A stretch of DNA of 64,000 nt from an uncultured Pelagibacteraceae bacterium (GTDB lineage: Bacteria > Pseudomonadota > Alphaproteobacteria > Pelagibacterales > Pelagibacteraceae), in contig CACLYY010000003.1 of assembly GCA_902611265.1 (NCBI GenBank), positions 34,258 through 98,257 of the forward strand. Direction: 5' to 3'. The notes beneath the pieces are model-generated. The model was not told the origin of the DNA and searched no databases. It was given only the letters and a program-made list of their open reading frames with translations. Made by a program: the position numbers and the translations under genes. Positions 51,741 through 60,402 of the stretch are shown here, piece by piece. Position 1 is the first letter of the stretch; every line of letters starts with the position of its first letter.

Positions 51741-52924
51741 TTCAAAGACTTATTTTTTACACCATCTAAAAAACTAATACATTTTTTTATTTCAGAAAGT
51801 TTTATAAATTCATCAATTTTGTGAGCTTGTTGAATTGATCCTGGACCACATACAACTGTACTTATTCCTATTTCTTGAAATAATCCTGCTTCGGTTCCAA
51901 ATGAAACTACTTCTCTCGAATTATCTCCAGTTATGCTAGATACAAATTCACATGCCTCAGAATTTGAAATTCTATCAAAACCGGTTATTTCACCAATAAT
52001 ATGTTTTTTAATACTAGATTTTGGATATATTTTTTTCATTTCAGGCAACAGAGTCTCGTTAGTAAATTTATCTATTTCATGATTTAAAAAAATTCCATCT
52101 TCTTTAACTACTGGTCTTGTTTCCCAATTTACATGACACTTATCAGCAATCACATTATGAGCAATTCCACCAAATATTCCACCAACTTGCAAAGTTGAAT
52201 ATGGAGGATTAAAGATAGAGTCTTTTAGTTCTCTTTCTTTCAATTTTTCTTTTAATTCTAGAAGTTTATTTACATATCTTGCAGCAAATTCAACTGCACT
52301 TACGCCCTTGTCTGGTTCTGAACTATGCCCAGCAAGGCCTTCAAAATAGGTTGTATATTCATAGCATCCTTTATGTGCATCAATAATTTTCATATTTGTC
52401 GGCTCGCCAACAATACAAATACAATCTTTAATGCCTCTTTTTTTCAGCTCTGTAATCAAAATTGGTGCACCTTTGCATGCTGTTTCTTCATCAAAAGTGA
52501 ATGAAAAATGAATATCTCTATCCAAATTTGATGAGGAGAAAATTGGTGCGTAAGCTAATGCACATGCAATAAAACCTTTCATATCACATGATCCTCTGCC
52601 AAATAATTTATCATCCTTTATTGTTGCATCAAAAGGGTCTGTTGCCCAGCCTTTTGAAACCGGAACCACATCTGTGTGTCCAGATAAAATAATAGGTTTC
52701 TTATTGCTATTTTTTTTTGCTTTTAAAGTTGAGAAAAGATTTACCCTTTTTTTTTCTTCATCATAAGTTTTAAAAGAAGAAGCCCCTAAAGAACTTAATA
52801 TATCGTCACAATAATCTATAAGTTGGTTATTATCTTCACCAGATACTGTTTTAAATGCAATTAAATCTTTGAGAATTTTTATCGAATTATTATATATATC
52901 TTCTAAATTATTTCCTGTACTCAT
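51737..52924 (-). CDS. argE: M20-family deacylase, acetylornithine deacetylase (ArgE)-like
   Basis: A 395-residue M20 metallohydrolase. Zinc ligands and catalytic acid are visible: H83 in LSGHTDVVP, D114 in GRGSCDMKGF, and E146-E147 in FTFDEETACKGAP. A dimerisation domain follows with GLAGHSSEPDKGVSA near 205, and the last histidine is in QQAHKIDEF near 365. The length and the pattern are those of proteobacterial ArgE, which frees ornithine from N-acetylornithine. It could alternatively remove the acetyl group from N-acetyl-diaminobutyrate made by the EutD-like enzyme at 27455, for which no EutE/DoeB-type gene is seen. It stands alone on the minus strand. Confidence 0.82.
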   Translation of the reverse strand: MSTGNNLEDIYNNSIKILKDLIAFKTVSGEDNNQLIDYCDDILSSLGASSFKTYDEEKKRVNLFSTLKAKKNSNKKPIILSGHTDVVPVSKGWATDPFDATIKDDKLFGRGSCDMKGFIACALAYAPIFSSSNLDRDIHFSFTFDEETACKGAPILITELKKRGIKDCICIVGEPTNMKIIDAHKGCYEYTTYFEGLAGHSSEPDKGVSAVEFAARYVNKLLELKEKLKERELKDSIFNPPYSTLQVGGIFGGIAHNVIADKCHVNWETRPVVKEDGIFLNHEIDKFTNETLLPEMKKIYPKSSIKKHIIGEITGFDRISNSEACEFVSSITGDNSREVVSFGTEAGLFQEIGISTVVCGPGSIQQAHKIDEFIKLSEIKKCISFLDGVKNKSLN

Positions 52925-52949
52925 TATTTATTAATTATATATTAAATTT

Positions 52950-53291
52950 ATGAAAGAACAAATAACATACGATACATATGACAAAGTAGACATTAAAGTA
53001 GGAACAGTAATATCAGTAAAAAAAAATGAAAAAGCTAGAAAACCATCACTTGTTGTTGAAGTGGATTTTGGAAAAGAAATAGGGATTAAACAGTCATCCG
53101 CACAGATAACTCATTATTATAATGAAGAAAATTTAGTTGGAAAACAAGTTATAGGAGTTTGTAACTTTCCTGAAAAAAATATAGCAGGCGTTGTTTCTCA
53201 AGTTTTAATTCTCGGCTCTATTGACAAAGAAGGCAAAGTTGTACTTGTTCATCCATCTCAAAATGTTGAAAATGGTTTGCCTGTAGCATAG
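52950..53291 (+). CDS. csaA: CsaA-like tRNA-binding domain protein
   Basis: A 113-residue single OB-fold protein of the tRNA-binding (EMAP II-like) type. KVDIKVGTVISV near residues 11-22 opens the fold, SAQITHYYNEENLVGKQVIGVCNFPE lies in the centre (quoted from residue 50 on, in part), and VVLVHPSQNVENG ends it. CsaA was described as an export-related chaperone in Bacillus and binds tRNA-like structures. It is a free-standing domain, as expected for CsaA. The gene starts 26 bases from the divergent M20 deacylase gene and is followed by a LysE-type gene after 2 bases. Confidence 0.85.
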   Translation: MKEQITYDTYDKVDIKVGTVISVKKNEKARKPSLVVEVDFGKEIGIKQSSAQITHYYNEENLVGKQVIGVCNFPEKNIAGVVSQVLILGSIDKEGKVVLVHPSQNVENGLPVA

Positions 53292-53293
53292 TA

Positions 53294-53884
53294 ATGCATC
53301 CTGAATTGCTGTCTCTTTGTTTGTTTATGTTTGTAACAAGCTGTTCGCCTGGACCAAATAATATTGTAGCGTCACATTCAGGATTTAATCATGGGTTTAA
53401 AAAAACAATTCCTTTAATGTTGGGGGTGATTTTTGGTTTCACATTCATGTTGGCAGTTATAAATTTTGGGTTAATAAATATTTTTAAGCTTTATCCTATA
53501 ATTCAAAAGGGTTTAATTTTTACTGGCACTGCATTTTTAATATATTTATCATACAAAATATCCTTCTCGAAATCCTCAGATGAAAACGAAAAATTAAGAC
53601 CAGTAAATTTTATGGAAACTTTTCTTTATCAATTTTTAAATCCAAAAGGTGTCATAGTTGCAATTATTGCAGTATCAACATATGTAGAATCAGGTAGTAA
53701 TTTCATTTCTTATTCGATTTGGTTATTAAGTATTGCTTTCATATTTGCAGTTATTAGTATTATTTTTTGGACAATAATTGGAAAATTTATGAGGAAATTC
53801 GCGACAAATGAGAAATTTATTAAATGGTTTAATTATGTTATGTCGGCACTTTTACTTAGCTGTATAGCAACTTTTTATTACTAA
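53294..53884 (+). CDS. LysE/RhtB-family amino-acid exporter
   Basis: A 196-residue membrane protein with six hydrophobic segments. The family mark SCSPGPNNIVASHSGFNHG is near residues 16-34, and FLYQFLNPKGVIVAI near 109. LysE/RhtB proteins export amino acids or their derivatives across the inner membrane. It is separated from the CsaA-like gene by 2 bases and from acnA by 4, so the run is probably co-transcribed, without an obvious functional link. Substrate is unknown. Confidence 0.85.
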   Translation: MHPELLSLCLFMFVTSCSPGPNNIVASHSGFNHGFKKTIPLMLGVIFGFTFMLAVINFGLINIFKLYPIIQKGLIFTGTAFLIYLSYKISFSKSSDENEKLRPVNFMETFLYQFLNPKGVIVAIIAVSTYVESGSNFISYSIWLLSIAFIFAVISIIFWTIIGKFMRKFATNEKFIKWFNYVMSALLLSCIATFYY

Positions 53885-53888
53885 TATT

Positions 53889-56564
53889 ATGAAGCCTGGA
53901 AATCAAAATTCTTTCAATTCACTAAAAGAAATAAATATAAATGGGAAAAATTATTCTATTTATTCACTAAAAGAAGCTGAAAAAAATGGTTTAGAAGGTA
54001 TTAATAAATTACCAAAGTCAATCAAAGTTTTACTCGAGAATCTTCTAAGATATGAGGACAATACAACAGTAAATAAAGAACAAATATTAGCAATAAAAGA
54101 GTGGCTAAACACAAAGAAATCAAAAACTGAAATTGCTTATAGACCTGCAAGAGTACTTTTACAAGACTATACTGGTATACCAGCTGTTGCTGATCTTGCG
54201 GCAATGAGAGATACAGTCAAAGAAAAAAATAAGGATCCAAATAAAATTAATCCTCTTTCTTCAGTAGATTTGGTAATTGATCATTCTGTACAAGTGGATA
54301 AGTTTGCAACAAAGAATTCATTAAAAGAAAATGTTGATATTGAATTTGATAGAAACTTTGAAAGATATTCTTTTTTAAAGTGGGGCCAACAAGCGTTTGA
54401 TAATTTTAGAATTGTTCCACCTGGAACTGGAATTTGTCACCAAGTAAATTTAGAATACTTATCAAAAGTAGTGTGGAACGAAAAGTTTGAAGAAAAAGAA
54501 TACTTATTTCCAGATACATTAGTTGGAACTGATAGCCATACAACAATGGTTAATGGTCTATCTGTGCTTGGGTGGGGAGTAGGAGGAATTGAAGCAGAAG
54601 CAGGAATGCTAGGTCAACCAATATCCATGTTGATACCAGAAGTTATAGGATTTGAAATGAAAAATAAACTTCCTGAAGGCACAACTGCAACTGACCTTGT
54701 ATTAACAGTTGTAAAAATGTTAAGAGACAAGGGTGTCGTTGGTAAATTTGTAGAGTTTTATGGCGAAGGTCTTAAAAATTTAACACTTGCTGATAGAGCA
54801 ACAATTGCAAACATGGCTCCTGAATATGGTGCAACATGTGGGTTTTTTCCAATAGATGAGGAAACTTTAAAATACTTAGAATTCTCTGGAAGATCTAAAG
54901 AAAATATTCAAATTGTAGAACAATATGCAAAAGAACAAAATTTATGGGCGAGTGACGATATAGTATTTACTGACACTTTGTCTTTAGATATGTCTACTGT
55001 AGTTCCAACAATATCTGGACCAAAAAGACCTCAAGATAAAGTTCTTCTAACAGATGCTTCCAAAAATTTTATTAAAGTATTTGAGGATGTATGTAAAAAA
55101 ACTGAGCCTACTATTGCTAAAATTGAAAAAGCTGATTTTGAAATTAAGGATGGTGATATATTAATTGCAGCTATTACCTCATGTACAAATACCTCAAACC
55201 CTAACGTGTTAATTGGTGCAGGTTTGTTGGCTAAAAATGCAATAAAGAAAGGATTAACAGTTAAACCATGGGTTAAAACTTCATTAGCTCCTGGATCACA
55301 AGTGGTTACAGACTACTTAGACAAAGCTGGTTTAAGTGAATATTTAGATAAATTAGGCTTTAACTTAGTTGGTTATGGATGCACCACCTGCATTGGTAAC
55401 TCGGGACCTCTACCAGATAATATTACTGATGCAGTTAAAGAAAATAATTTATATGCCGTCTCAGTTTTATCTGGCAATAGAAATTTTGAAGGCAGAATTT
55501 CACCACTAATTAAAGCTAACTATCTTGCTTCTCCACCTTTGGTAGTGGCTTACGCAATTGCTGGATCAATGAGAATGGATTTATACAAAGATCCTCTAGG
55601 TAAAGATAGCGATGGTAAAGAAGTTTACTTAAAAGATATTTGGCCAACAAATAAAGAAATAGAGGATACTCTTATTGAATCTTTAAATCCTGAAATGTTT
55701 GTAGATAGATACTCAAACGTCTCTATGGGACCAGAGCAATGGCAAAAAATTAAAGTTGATAAGGGTAGTATTTATAATTGGGAAGAAAACTCAACTTATG
55801 TAAAAAAACCTCCATTTTTTGAAAATTTACCAGATGAACCTGAGGGTTTTAAGGAAATCAAAGATGCAAGACCCTTATTAATATTAGGGGATATGGTCAC
55901 CACAGATCATATATCTCCCGCAGGAAGCATACAAAAAGAAAGTCCAACAGGAAATTATTTTATGAAGCACCAAATTTTGCCAAAAGATTATAATTCCTAT
56001 GGATCAAGAAGAGGCAATCATGAAGTCATGATGAGAGGGACATTTGCTAATATAAGAATTAAAAATGAAATGGCTCCTGGTACGGAAGGTGGTTTTACAA
56101 AATTATATCCTGATGAAAAAGTTATGCCTATTTATGATGCAGTAGTGGAATATAAAAAAAGAGGAGTTGATTTAGTTGTATTTGGAGGAAAAGAGTATGG
56201 AACTGGTTCCTCAAGAGATTGGGCAGCAAAAGGTACTAAGCTACTAGGTATTAAAGCTGTTATAGCAGAAAGTTTTGAGAGAATTCATAGATCAAACCTT
56301 ATTGGAATGGGAGTTTTGCCCTTACAATTTATTGACAATATTAATAGACAGAATTTAAAATTAAAGGGCTCAGAATTAATTTCAATATTAAGACTAGAAA
56401 AAGGTATAGACCCTGGGGATCACTTGGAAGTAGAAATTAAATACTCCACAGGTGACATCAAAAAAATAAAAATGTTGTGCAGAATAGATACAAAAAATGA
56501 ACTAGAATACTACAAGAATGGTGGTATTTTACAATACGTTCTAAGGAATATGCTCAATGGATGA
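53889..56564 (+). CDS. acnA: Aconitate hydratase A
   Basis: An 891-residue aconitase of the AcnA type, the usual length. The [4Fe-4S] cysteines are C432 in ITSCTNTSNP and C498 and C501 in GCTTCIGNSGPLP. The N-terminal region carries LLQDYTGIPAVADLAAMR, and the last domain TGSSRDWAAKG near 780 with the substrate-binding serine and arginine. It interconverts citrate and isocitrate in the TCA cycle in the cytoplasm. The 3' end overlaps the YfgM-like gene by 8 bases. There is no sign of the iron-regulatory RNA-binding role in the sequence. Confidence 0.96.
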   Translation: MKPGNQNSFNSLKEININGKNYSIYSLKEAEKNGLEGINKLPKSIKVLLENLLRYEDNTTVNKEQILAIKEWLNTKKSKTEIAYRPARVLLQDYTGIPAVADLAAMRDTVKEKNKDPNKINPLSSVDLVIDHSVQVDKFATKNSLKENVDIEFDRNFERYSFLKWGQQAFDNFRIVPPGTGICHQVNLEYLSKVVWNEKFEEKEYLFPDTLVGTDSHTTMVNGLSVLGWGVGGIEAEAGMLGQPISMLIPEVIGFEMKNKLPEGTTATDLVLTVVKMLRDKGVVGKFVEFYGEGLKNLTLADRATIANMAPEYGATCGFFPIDEETLKYLEFSGRSKENIQIVEQYAKEQNLWASDDIVFTDTLSLDMSTVVPTISGPKRPQDKVLLTDASKNFIKVFEDVCKKTEPTIAKIEKADFEIKDGDILIAAITSCTNTSNPNVLIGAGLLAKNAIKKGLTVKPWVKTSLAPGSQVVTDYLDKAGLSEYLDKLGFNLVGYGCTTCIGNSGPLPDNITDAVKENNLYAVSVLSGNRNFEGRISPLIKANYLASPPLVVAYAIAGSMRMDLYKDPLGKDSDGKEVYLKDIWPTNKEIEDTLIESLNPEMFVDRYSNVSMGPEQWQKIKVDKGSIYNWEENSTYVKKPPFFENLPDEPEGFKEIKDARPLLILGDMVTTDHISPAGSIQKESPTGNYFMKHQILPKDYNSYGSRRGNHEVMMRGTFANIRIKNEMAPGTEGGFTKLYPDEKVMPIYDAVVEYKKRGVDLVVFGGKEYGTGSSRDWAAKGTKLLGIKAVIAESFERIHRSNLIGMGVLPLQFIDNINRQNLKLKGSELISILRLEKGIDPGDHLEVEIKYSTGDIKKIKMLCRIDTKNELEYYKNGGILQYVLRNMLNG

Positions 56565-57198
56565 AGAAATAGATATTATTAATAGAAACACAAGAATTGA
56601 AAAATTAAAAAATTTTTTAATCTCAAAAAGAAAACAAATTGTTTCTTTTTTAATATTTATAGTTTTAATATTAATCAGTTTTTTTGGTTATCAAGAATTT
56701 AATAAAAGAAATAAAGAAAAATTAGCCAATAAGTTTAACATGTTAGTTACAAATTTTGATAATGGTCAAAAAAATATAAATAATGAATTAGTTGAAATAA
56801 TAAATGAAAAAGACAAGACTTATTCTCCATTAGCATTCTTCTTCTTGTTGGATAATGATTTAATTTCATCTAAAGAGGAAATTAACTTATATTTTGATTT
56901 GCTTATTAATGATGTTTCTCTTGAAAAAGAGATTAAAAACTTGACTATATATAAAAAAGGTTTGTTTAATTCTGATTTTGTTCAAGAAAATGAATTATTA
57001 ATTATTCTAAATCCAATAATAAAATCAGAGAGCATGTGGAAGCCGCAAGCATTGTATTTGATGGCAGAATACTATTTGTCAAAAAATCAAAAACAAAAAT
57101 CCAAAGAATTTTTTAATCAAGTAATAGAGATGGAAAATATTAGTCCAAAGATTAAATTAGAAGTCCAAAAAAGACTACGTTTAAATTTCAGTGAATAA
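56557..57198 (+). CDS. YfgM-like membrane-anchored TPR protein
   Basis: A 213-residue protein with a short cytoplasmic start, one membrane helix near residues 28-44 (IVSFLIFIVLILISFFG), and a periplasmic helical part. The C-terminal stretch around 168-213 has the Trp/Ala/Leu spacing of TPR-like helices (MWKPQALYLMAEYYLS). In E. coli YfgM is the ancillary protein of the Sec translocon and its gene precedes bamB. Here too the next gene encodes a BamB-like lipoprotein, overlapping by 8 bases, and the gene order supports the call. Sequence alone gives only weak evidence. The gene is unusually rich in Lys, Asn and Ile. Confidence 0.65.
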   Translation: MDEEIDIINRNTRIEKLKNFLISKRKQIVSFLIFIVLILISFFGYQEFNKRNKEKLANKFNMLVTNFDNGQKNINNELVEIINEKDKTYSPLAFFFLLDNDLISSKEEINLYFDLLINDVSLEKEIKNLTIYKKGLFNSDFVQENELLIILNPIIKSESMWKPQALYLMAEYYLSKNQKQKSKEFFNQVIEMENISPKIKLEVQKRLRLNFSE

Positions 57199-58462
57199 AA
57201 CTATTTTATATATAATAATTTTATTATTTATATCAAATTGTAACCTTACCAAAAATAATAGTGTTAAGTATGAAAATCAAATAGAAACTTTTAAAAAAAT
57301 CGAACCAATACAAAAAGAATTTAATCAAAATTTAAAAATAAAAAAATTTCAAGATTTTAAAATAAATCCTTTTATAAAAAATAATAGTAATAATAACGGT
57401 AATATTAATTTTGATACAAATTTTGAAAAAATTTCTAATTATAAAATAAGCAAGTTAAAAAAACTTATTTCAAACCAACCAGAATTATTCTTTACAGATA
57501 ATGAGAATATTATTTTTTTCGATGGGAAAGGAAGTGTTTTTAAATTAAATCATGATCTTAAGGAAATTTGGAAAGTGAACAATTACAATAAAAAAGAGAA
57601 AAAACTAAGCCCTATACTTTATTTTGCTCAATTTGAAAAAAGTTTAATCATTAATGATAACATATCAAAATTTTATTCAATCAATTTGAATGATGGAAAA
57701 GTTATTTGGTCAAAATATAGCTCATCTTCATTCAATTCTAATATTAAAATTTATAAGGATAAGTTTTTTACAGTTGATTTTGATAATGTAATTAGAGCTA
57801 TTTCAGCAAAAGATGGAAATGAATTATGGAATTTCAAAACAGAAAATTCATTTATTAAATCACAAAAAAAACTTTCTATTATTTTAAAAGATGAAATTGT
57901 TTTTTTTATAAACAATGTTGGAGATGTGACCGCACTTGATGTAAATAATGGAAGTTTGGTCTGGCAAACTCCTACTCAAAGTAACCTGATATACCAGGAT
58001 GCATTTACTTTAGAAAATTCTGATTTGGTCTTTGAAAATGATACGATCTATTTTTCAAATAACAAAAATGAATTTTTCTCAATTGATGCAAGAACAGGAA
58101 TAATTAAATGGACTCAGTCAATAAATTCAAGCTTGAGGCCTACAATAATTGATAATTTAATATTTACAATTTCTAACGAAGGTTACTTATTTATAATAGA
58201 TGATAGAACTGGGAATATTTTGAGAATAACAGATATTCTAACTAATTTTAAAAATAGAGATAATATAAAACCAATTGGATTTATTCATGGCAGACATAAA
58301 TTATTTGTGTCATTGAATAACGGACAAATAATATCAATAAATTCGACAACAGGAAAGCAACAAAAGATAACCAAGGTGCATGGGTCAAAAGTTTCTAGAC
58401 CATACATTTTAAAGAATAGTATGTATTTGATAAAAGATAATGCCATTTCAAAAATAAACTGA
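57191..58462 (+). CDS. bamB: BamB-like beta-propeller lipoprotein (PQQ-type repeats)
   Basis: A 423-residue protein read from a GTG at 57191, inside the upstream gene's end. A signal peptide with lipobox FISN-C17 is followed by a Lys/Asn-rich linker to about residue 90. The propeller then shows repeated PQQ-type strands: INLNDGKVIWSK near 160, ISAKDGNELWNF near 203, LDVNNGSLVWQT near 247, IDARTGIIKWTQ near 300 and IDDRTGNILRI near 340. BamB is the accessory lipoprotein of the outer-membrane protein assembly machine and faces the periplasm. Length is slightly above E. coli BamB (392). The YfgM-BamB order supports the call. The next gene starts on its last base. Confidence 0.82.
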   Translation: MNKTILYIIILLFISNCNLTKNNSVKYENQIETFKKIEPIQKEFNQNLKIKKFQDFKINPFIKNNSNNNGNINFDTNFEKISNYKISKLKKLISNQPELFFTDNENIIFFDGKGSVFKLNHDLKEIWKVNNYNKKEKKLSPILYFAQFEKSLIINDNISKFYSINLNDGKVIWSKYSSSSFNSNIKIYKDKFFTVDFDNVIRAISAKDGNELWNFKTENSFIKSQKKLSIILKDEIVFFINNVGDVTALDVNNGSLVWQTPTQSNLIYQDAFTLENSDLVFENDTIYFSNNKNEFFSIDARTGIIKWTQSINSSLRPTIIDNLIFTISNEGYLFIIDDRTGNILRITDILTNFKNRDNIKPIGFIHGRHKLFVSLNNGQIISINSTTGKQQKITKVHGSKVSRPYILKNSMYLIKDNAISKIN

Positions 58463-58890
58463 TGTTTTTAAAATTTTTAGAAAAATTAGGTAGAAAAAAA
58501 GTAGTTTTAGATAGAGGACCTTCTCACCCACACTTTGATAAAGCAAAACCTTGGATGAATAGATACTACTTATTATTTCGGCATCGACCTAAATGGTTTC
58601 CTTTTAATATATTAATACATGAAATGTTAGATGACGATCATGGAGATGGTGTCCATAATCATTTATTCCCTTTTATTACAATAATATTAAGAGGTGGGTA
58701 TTGGGAAACTCTAAAAACTGGTAAGGTTTGGAGATCACCAGGTTATATTGGATTTAGATCGGCCAATAATTTTCATAGAGTAGATTTAGAACCAGGAACT
58801 AGACCATTAACTCTTTTTATAGCTGGTCCATACGGATTGCGAAAAGGACCAAGGTCAGAATATGGAATAGATTTTAAAACAAAAAAATGA
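58462..58890 (+). CDS. Cupin-fold protein of unknown function
   Basis: A 142-residue protein with a cupin-like core. Motif 1 runs through H65-N-H67 in GDGVHNHLFP to E82, and motif 2 has H105 in SANNFHRVDLEPG, giving a likely 3-His/1-Glu metal site. A DDDHGDG stretch near 57-63 adds further ligands. I do not recognise a named family; related cupins act as dioxygenases or isomerases. It starts at the last base of the BamB-like stop codon (TGATG) and overlaps the ZapE gene by 4 bases, so it is part of this housekeeping unit. Cytoplasmic, as no signal peptide is visible. Confidence 0.68.
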   Translation: MFLKFLEKLGRKKVVLDRGPSHPHFDKAKPWMNRYYLLFRHRPKWFPFNILIHEMLDDDHGDGVHNHLFPFITIILRGGYWETLKTGKVWRSPGYIGFRSANNFHRVDLEPGTRPLTLFIAGPYGLRKGPRSEYGIDFKTKK

Positions 58891-59939
58891 ATTTAAACAA
58901 TTCGTTCTTAAAATTTTGCGAGGAAAAAGAATATGAAATTAATCAAAACCAAATAACTATAATTGAAAAATTAGGTAAATTTTACAATCAAAACTTCAAC
59001 AAATCTTTTCTAAAAAAAATATTTAAAAAAAAAAATAATAAATTAGGTTTTTATTTAGTAGGTGATGTTGGCGTAGGCAAAACCATGATTTTAAATTTTT
59101 TCTATGAAACATTAAAAGAAAAAAAATTGAGACAACATTTCAATGAATTTATGATCAAATTTCACGATTTTATTCATGAAAATAAAAAAAATGGCAAAGA
59201 TAATGGTTTAGAGAAATTTGTTAAAAATTTATCTAATAAGACGAAAATAATTTATTTTGATGAATTTCAAGTTACCAATATAGTAGATGCAATGATATTA
59301 GGTAAATTGTTTGAAAGAATATTTGAGGATAATATAAAAGTGATTTTTTCTTCTAATACAAATATAAAAAATTTATATAAAAATGGTCTACAAAGAGACC
59401 AATTTATACCATTCATTAAAATTCTAGAAAATTATTGCTCAGAAATAGAGCTCAAAATTGATGAAGATTATAGAACTAGTAAAAACATTACTTTGGATAG
59501 ATTTTTATATCCGCTGGATAAATCATCAAATTTTAAATTCAATAAGTTTTTTAGAAAAGTTACAAAAAATAAAAAAAAAGTAACTAAGGTAATAGAAGTT
59601 AAAGGTCGTAAATTATTTATTGAAAATTTTTATGATAGAGTTGTTAGGTTCACATTTGATGAATTATTTAATAGAAACTTAGGTTCCGAGGATTATATTG
59701 AAATTGCAAAACAGAGTGATTTAATTTTTATTGAAAACCTTCCTAACTTTAATGAAAATAACTCTAATCAACAACAACGATTTATAACTTTTATAGATAT
59801 TATTTATGAAAAAAAAATACCACTTGTGATTAAATCAGAGGTAGATATTAATTCACTAAGTTCAGCAAATAGCCTCAAAGAGCCATTTAAAAGAACAGTT
59901 AGCCGTTTATATGAAATGACATCACAAAAATTAAATTAA
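58887..59939 (+). CDS. zapE: AFG1/ZapE-family ATPase
   Basis: A 350-residue AFG1-like P-loop ATPase. Walker A is GDVGVGKT at residues 59-66 and Walker B IIYFDEFQ at 121-128, followed by VTNIVDAMILGKLFE, the AFG1 signature. The Arg-finger region with SSNTNIKNLYKNGLQRDQFIPF lies near 155-175 (shown in part). ZapE takes part in Z-ring constriction in E. coli, and AFG1 in mitochondrial protein turnover. The length is typical. The gene is overlapped by the cupin gene and ends 2 bases before the YjbQ-like gene. Confidence 0.9.
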   Translation: MNLNNSFLKFCEEKEYEINQNQITIIEKLGKFYNQNFNKSFLKKIFKKKNNKLGFYLVGDVGVGKTMILNFFYETLKEKKLRQHFNEFMIKFHDFIHENKKNGKDNGLEKFVKNLSNKTKIIYFDEFQVTNIVDAMILGKLFERIFEDNIKVIFSSNTNIKNLYKNGLQRDQFIPFIKILENYCSEIELKIDEDYRTSKNITLDRFLYPLDKSSNFKFNKFFRKVTKNKKKVTKVIEVKGRKLFIENFYDRVVRFTFDELFNRNLGSEDYIEIAKQSDLIFIENLPNFNENNSNQQQRFITFIDIIYEKKIPLVIKSEVDINSLSSANSLKEPFKRTVSRLYEMTSQKLN

Positions 59940-59941
59940 TA

Positions 59942-60364
59942 ATGATACAAGAGTTTTACAATTTACAAATTAATACAAATGGACAAAAACTTTATGAATT
60001 TACAAATAATACAATTGATTGGGTTAAAAAAAATAATTTTAAAAATGGAATACTTAATTTAACAATCCAACATACGAGCGCCTCTTTAATTGTCCAAGAA
60101 AATGCTGATCCAGATGTTCAAATTGATTTAATAAATTATTTTAATAAGTTAGCTCCTATGGATAACTCATTGTACATCCATACCACAGAGGGTAAAGATG
60201 ATATGCCTGCACATATAAAATCTGCATTAACGAATAATCAAATTTCTTTTAGTATTAAAAAAAATGAAATTCTTTTAGGAACATGGCAGGGAATTTATTT
60301 GTTTGAACACCGTTTAGAACCACAAAATAGAACAATTATTCACCATTTCATTGGTGAAATTTAA
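59942..60364 (+). CDS. YjbQ-family protein (UPF0047)
   Basis: A 140-residue protein of the YjbQ/UPF0047 family. The fold's conserved stretch NLTIQHTSASLIVQENADPDV lies near residues 39-59 (in part), then HTTEGKDDMPAHIKSALT near 80, and the ending LGTWQGIYLFEHR. The histidines and the acid in these motifs form a metal site. Family members have a reported weak thiamine-phosphate synthase activity, but the true role is unclear. It ends the plus-strand run beginning with acnA; the next gene begins 38 bases on, after a possible operator. Confidence 0.88.
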   Translation: MIQEFYNLQINTNGQKLYEFTNNTIDWVKKNNFKNGILNLTIQHTSASLIVQENADPDVQIDLINYFNKLAPMDNSLYIHTTEGKDDMPAHIKSALTNNQISFSIKKNEILLGTWQGIYLFEHRLEPQNRTIIHHFIGEI

Positions 60365-60378
60365 CAGTTTGATAAATT

Positions 60379-60392
60379 CACCATATTGGGCA
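60379..60392 (+). promoter_or_regulatory. Putative operator copy 1, upstream of the double-wHTH regulator gene
   Basis: CACCATATTGGGCA; its reverse complement TGCCCAATATGGTG matches the copy at 61808-61821 at 13 of 14 positions. It contains a CCA-N3-TGG half-dyad centred at 60385 and lies 10 bases before the regulator's ATG. Two more copies occur upstream of the TolC-like gene. The position suggests autoregulation. Seen by eye; statistical weight not computed. Confidence 0.5.
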
Positions 60393-60402
60393 TAATTTAT
60401 TT